Both the position numbers and the translations under genes were made by a program. Source: Stenotrophomonas sp. (GTDB taxonomy: Bacteria > Pseudomonadota > Gammaproteobacteria > Xanthomonadales > Xanthomonadaceae). From it: DNA of 18,298 nt. Under the pieces are notes generated by a model that worked only from the letters and a program-made list of their open reading frames with translations, was not told the origin of the DNA and searched no databases. Where the stretch lies: the NCBI GenBank assembly GCA_003484865.1, contig DMZT01000182.1, positions 1 through 18,298 of the forward strand, written 5' to 3'. This document shows positions 17,701 to 18,298 of this stretch, in pieces (position 1 is the stretch's first letter; each line of letters starts with the position of its first letter).

Positions 17701-18298
17701 GGGACCAATGGCGCTACCGCGGTCGGCGCTTATGCAAGGGCTAGAGCAAGGAGCTCAGTCGCGCTAGGTCGAGCGGCGTTCGTGGACGGGGCTGCGGATA
17801 ATGGATTCGCACTTGGAACTGGTTCTACAGTTCTGAGCAAGAATGGCACCGCCCTTGGCGGCTATTCCAGAGTGGAGATTGGAGCGGAGAACTCAGTTGC
17901 GCTTGGGGGAGAATCAACGGCGACTGAAGAGAATGTTGTATCTGTTGGAAACCTGACGAAGAAGCGACGCATTGTGAACGTTGCCCGCGGTCGAGATGCA
18001 GAAGACGCAAGCACCATTACACAGCTAAATGAGTCTCTAGCCTTGCTTGGGGGTAATGCAGGCGTAGATGTGAATGGCAACATCATCAGCCCGACTTATA
18101 ACCTGCAAGGGAGCACGCAAAACACGGTCGCCGATGCACTAGCAGTGCTCGACGGTGCCGTGACCACCACAGGCACCCGCGTTGACCGGGTGGAGCACCA
18201 GCTCCGCTCGGTCTTCCAGGACAGCCCCGCCACCCGCACTGATGGCCTCAACCAGCTCAACCTGGCCGGCGCCAACGGCATGGTGCTCGGCAACGTGG
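14749..18298 (+). CDS. Trimeric autotransporter adhesin (YadA/Hia type), 3' partial
   Basis: This is a surface fibre that trimerises and anchors itself in the outer membrane (type Vc secretion). The frame is open for 1183 codons to the window edge; the C-terminal anchor lies beyond. The extended signal peptide (MNKIYRRVWSTALQCWVVA, then hydrophobic SAALIALLGLAPMTAAA) is typical of large autotransporters. Three YadA-type head blocks, with repeats such as SVALG and TAVG, lie at about 108-275, 445-541 and 970-1070. Each ends in a neck (KRRIVNVADG, KRKIQYVADG, KKRRIVNVARG) before a stalk rich in Ala and Thr; necks with DAVTGKQL or DAVNGGQL recur. Residues 555-839 are three 95-residue repeats. Stalk segments end with LVSQ and an LGxQNTGTxLDVRNKSN motif. 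Head 3 (about 17580-18120) has lower GC than its flanks. Its ligand cannot be told from sequence. Confidence 0.93.
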   Translation, partial: MNKIYRRVWSTALQCWVVASELASVRGKRAQASGRSAALIALLGLAPMTAAAVEAADDDADWWERQVLSAFHAMSVAPSGNAVVMGVIKGSVYGNTSAANWSLVTAEETMALGGEAGANGYGSFSAGIKSRANGAGGVTVGNFAEGNGPDSTVVGYRASATNGGYGTAVGAGAIANGLGTTALGNGSKAYTENSVAVGSGSKTHDGAGIAKIAIGGDAYAGSSGWTGAIAVGGESRAEFDGVALGYESLAVARGAVALGRGSSATEVDTVSVGNYLTKRRIVNVADGVLNASSTDAVTGRQLNATNERLTAATTTANAARTTANTAKSTADRALAAASLVTQTSTSSTIRVGASNTGTVLDVANRNGTKRRIQNIDNGVLSATSTDAVTGQQLHATNQAVSTATSTATAAKTAADGAAAKATVAANTTATGTAMTAANKATATGTGALASGTSAKAQGTHATALGFSAQATANQATAVGREAVATGSYATALGNLAKAGGGSALALGDRSSATHGNAVALGAGSVTASDNSVSVGNASGKRKIQYVADGTIGAGSTDAVTGSQLHATNTLVGTAQSTATSAQTAAGAAQRTADGLTTRATALEGLVSQTAVAGPVRLGAQNTGTTLDVRNKSNANRKISGVADATLSATSTEAVTGKQLAATNTSVTAAHSAATTAQTAATDAQRTADGVVTRATALEGLVSQVSATGNLRLGGQNTGTVLDVRNKSNAARKLSGVADGTVSATSTEAVTGKQLNVTNTNVTAAQNAAATAQTAATAAQRTADGVVGRATALEGLVSQVSASGNLRLGAQNTGTTLDLRNKSNAARKLSGVADGTLSATSTDAVTGKQLFGTQQKVTAQEGVLATHALQLSGQDGRITGNRRDLDALRTEFENFDPDLDGVVKFAADGSIDMNGGRVRGLAAGDVSSAASTDAVNGGQLFATNHRVSLMESAGRFVAVDFDEESSSAKAGEFSVAIGGSAEAGEGTNGATAVGAYARARARSSVALGRAAFVDGAADNGFALGTGSTVLSKNGTALGGYSRVEIGAENSVALGGESTATEENVVSVGNLTKKRRIVNVARGRDAEDASTITQLNESLALLGGNAGVDVNGNIISPTYNLQGSTQNTVADALAVLDGAVTTTGTRVDRVEHQLRSVFQDSPATRTDGLNQLNLAGANGMVLGNV
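15586..15602 (+). repeat. Neck-encoding direct repeat, copy 1
   Basis: These 17 bases (CGCATTGTGAACGTTGC) encode the RRIVNVA-type neck after head 1 and recur exactly at 17968-17984 after head 3. Both copies are in the same codon phase, 2382 bases apart. Confidence 0.8.
16411..17265 (+). repeat. Three tandem 285-bp (95-residue) neck-stalk repeats
   Basis: The units are 16411-16695, 16696-16980 and 16981-17265; each starts at the S-T-(D/E)-A-V-T-G motif, and the next motif is at 17266. Landmarks such as ALEGLVSQ (codons at 16549, 16834 and 17119) keep exactly 285-base spacing. Units share ATALEGLVSQ, LGxQNTGT and NKSNAxRK, but silent positions have drifted, so the duplication is not recent. 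A related 273-base spacing precedes them (15625 to 15898). Confidence 0.88.
17968..17984 (+). repeat. Neck-encoding direct repeat, copy 2
   Basis: Exact copy of the 17 bases at 15586-15602, encoding the neck after head 3. Surrounding bases are also close (ACCTGAC and an AAR/CGN run precede both), though copy 2 has one extra Lys codon. Confidence 0.8.

Overview
The window comes from a high-GC gammaproteobacterium, most likely a xanthomonad and best guess Stenotrophomonas. This rests on codon use, on a catecholate siderophore operon whose aryl carrier protein is a separate gene, and on the mix of surface genes. All genes lie on the + strand. No tRNA, rRNA, CRISPR array, insertion sequence or phage gene was seen.

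Region 1 (2-8227) is an ent-type siderophore operon: entC (5' end outside the window), entE, a single-domain isochorismatase, a stand-alone aryl carrier protein, an EntF-like C-A-T-TE synthetase and entA. From the isochorismatase to entA each start codon overlaps the previous stop codon, so translation is probably coupled. EntC, isochorismatase and EntA would make 2,3-dihydroxybenzoate (DHB). EntE loads DHB on the carrier. EntF has residues matching the serine-specificity code (D-V-W-H-F-S-L-V-D) and an intact thioesterase triad, so an enterobactin-type DHB-serine trimer is the predicted product. The phosphopantetheinyl transferase, MbtH-like protein, exporter and TonB receptor are not in the window.

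Region 2 (8228-9336) is a 476-bp non-coding stretch with hairpins and a promoter-like element, then an RcsB-like response regulator with no kinase beside it.

Region 3 (9337-14680) is a CS1/CFA/I-type (alpha class) chaperone-usher pilus operon: major pilin, a hairpin, CooC/CfaC-like usher, CfaE/CooD-like tip adhesin and CfaA/CooB-like chaperone. A 48-bp composite element (AATTA, CAAGTTGWTGCATGG, then GCACSCCTATCGT at fixed spacing) lies upstream of both the regulator and the pilin. It is the best candidate for a shared, activator-dependent promoter linking the two.

Region 4 (14749-18298, open at the right edge) is a trimeric autotransporter adhesin: ESPR signal peptide, three YadA-type head blocks joined by necks and stalks, and three exact-length 285-bp tandem repeats. 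Head 3, and the receptor-binding half of the pilus tip adhesin, are clearly lower in GC than their surroundings. This suggests that the contact surfaces of both adhesins have been exchanged or are diversifying.
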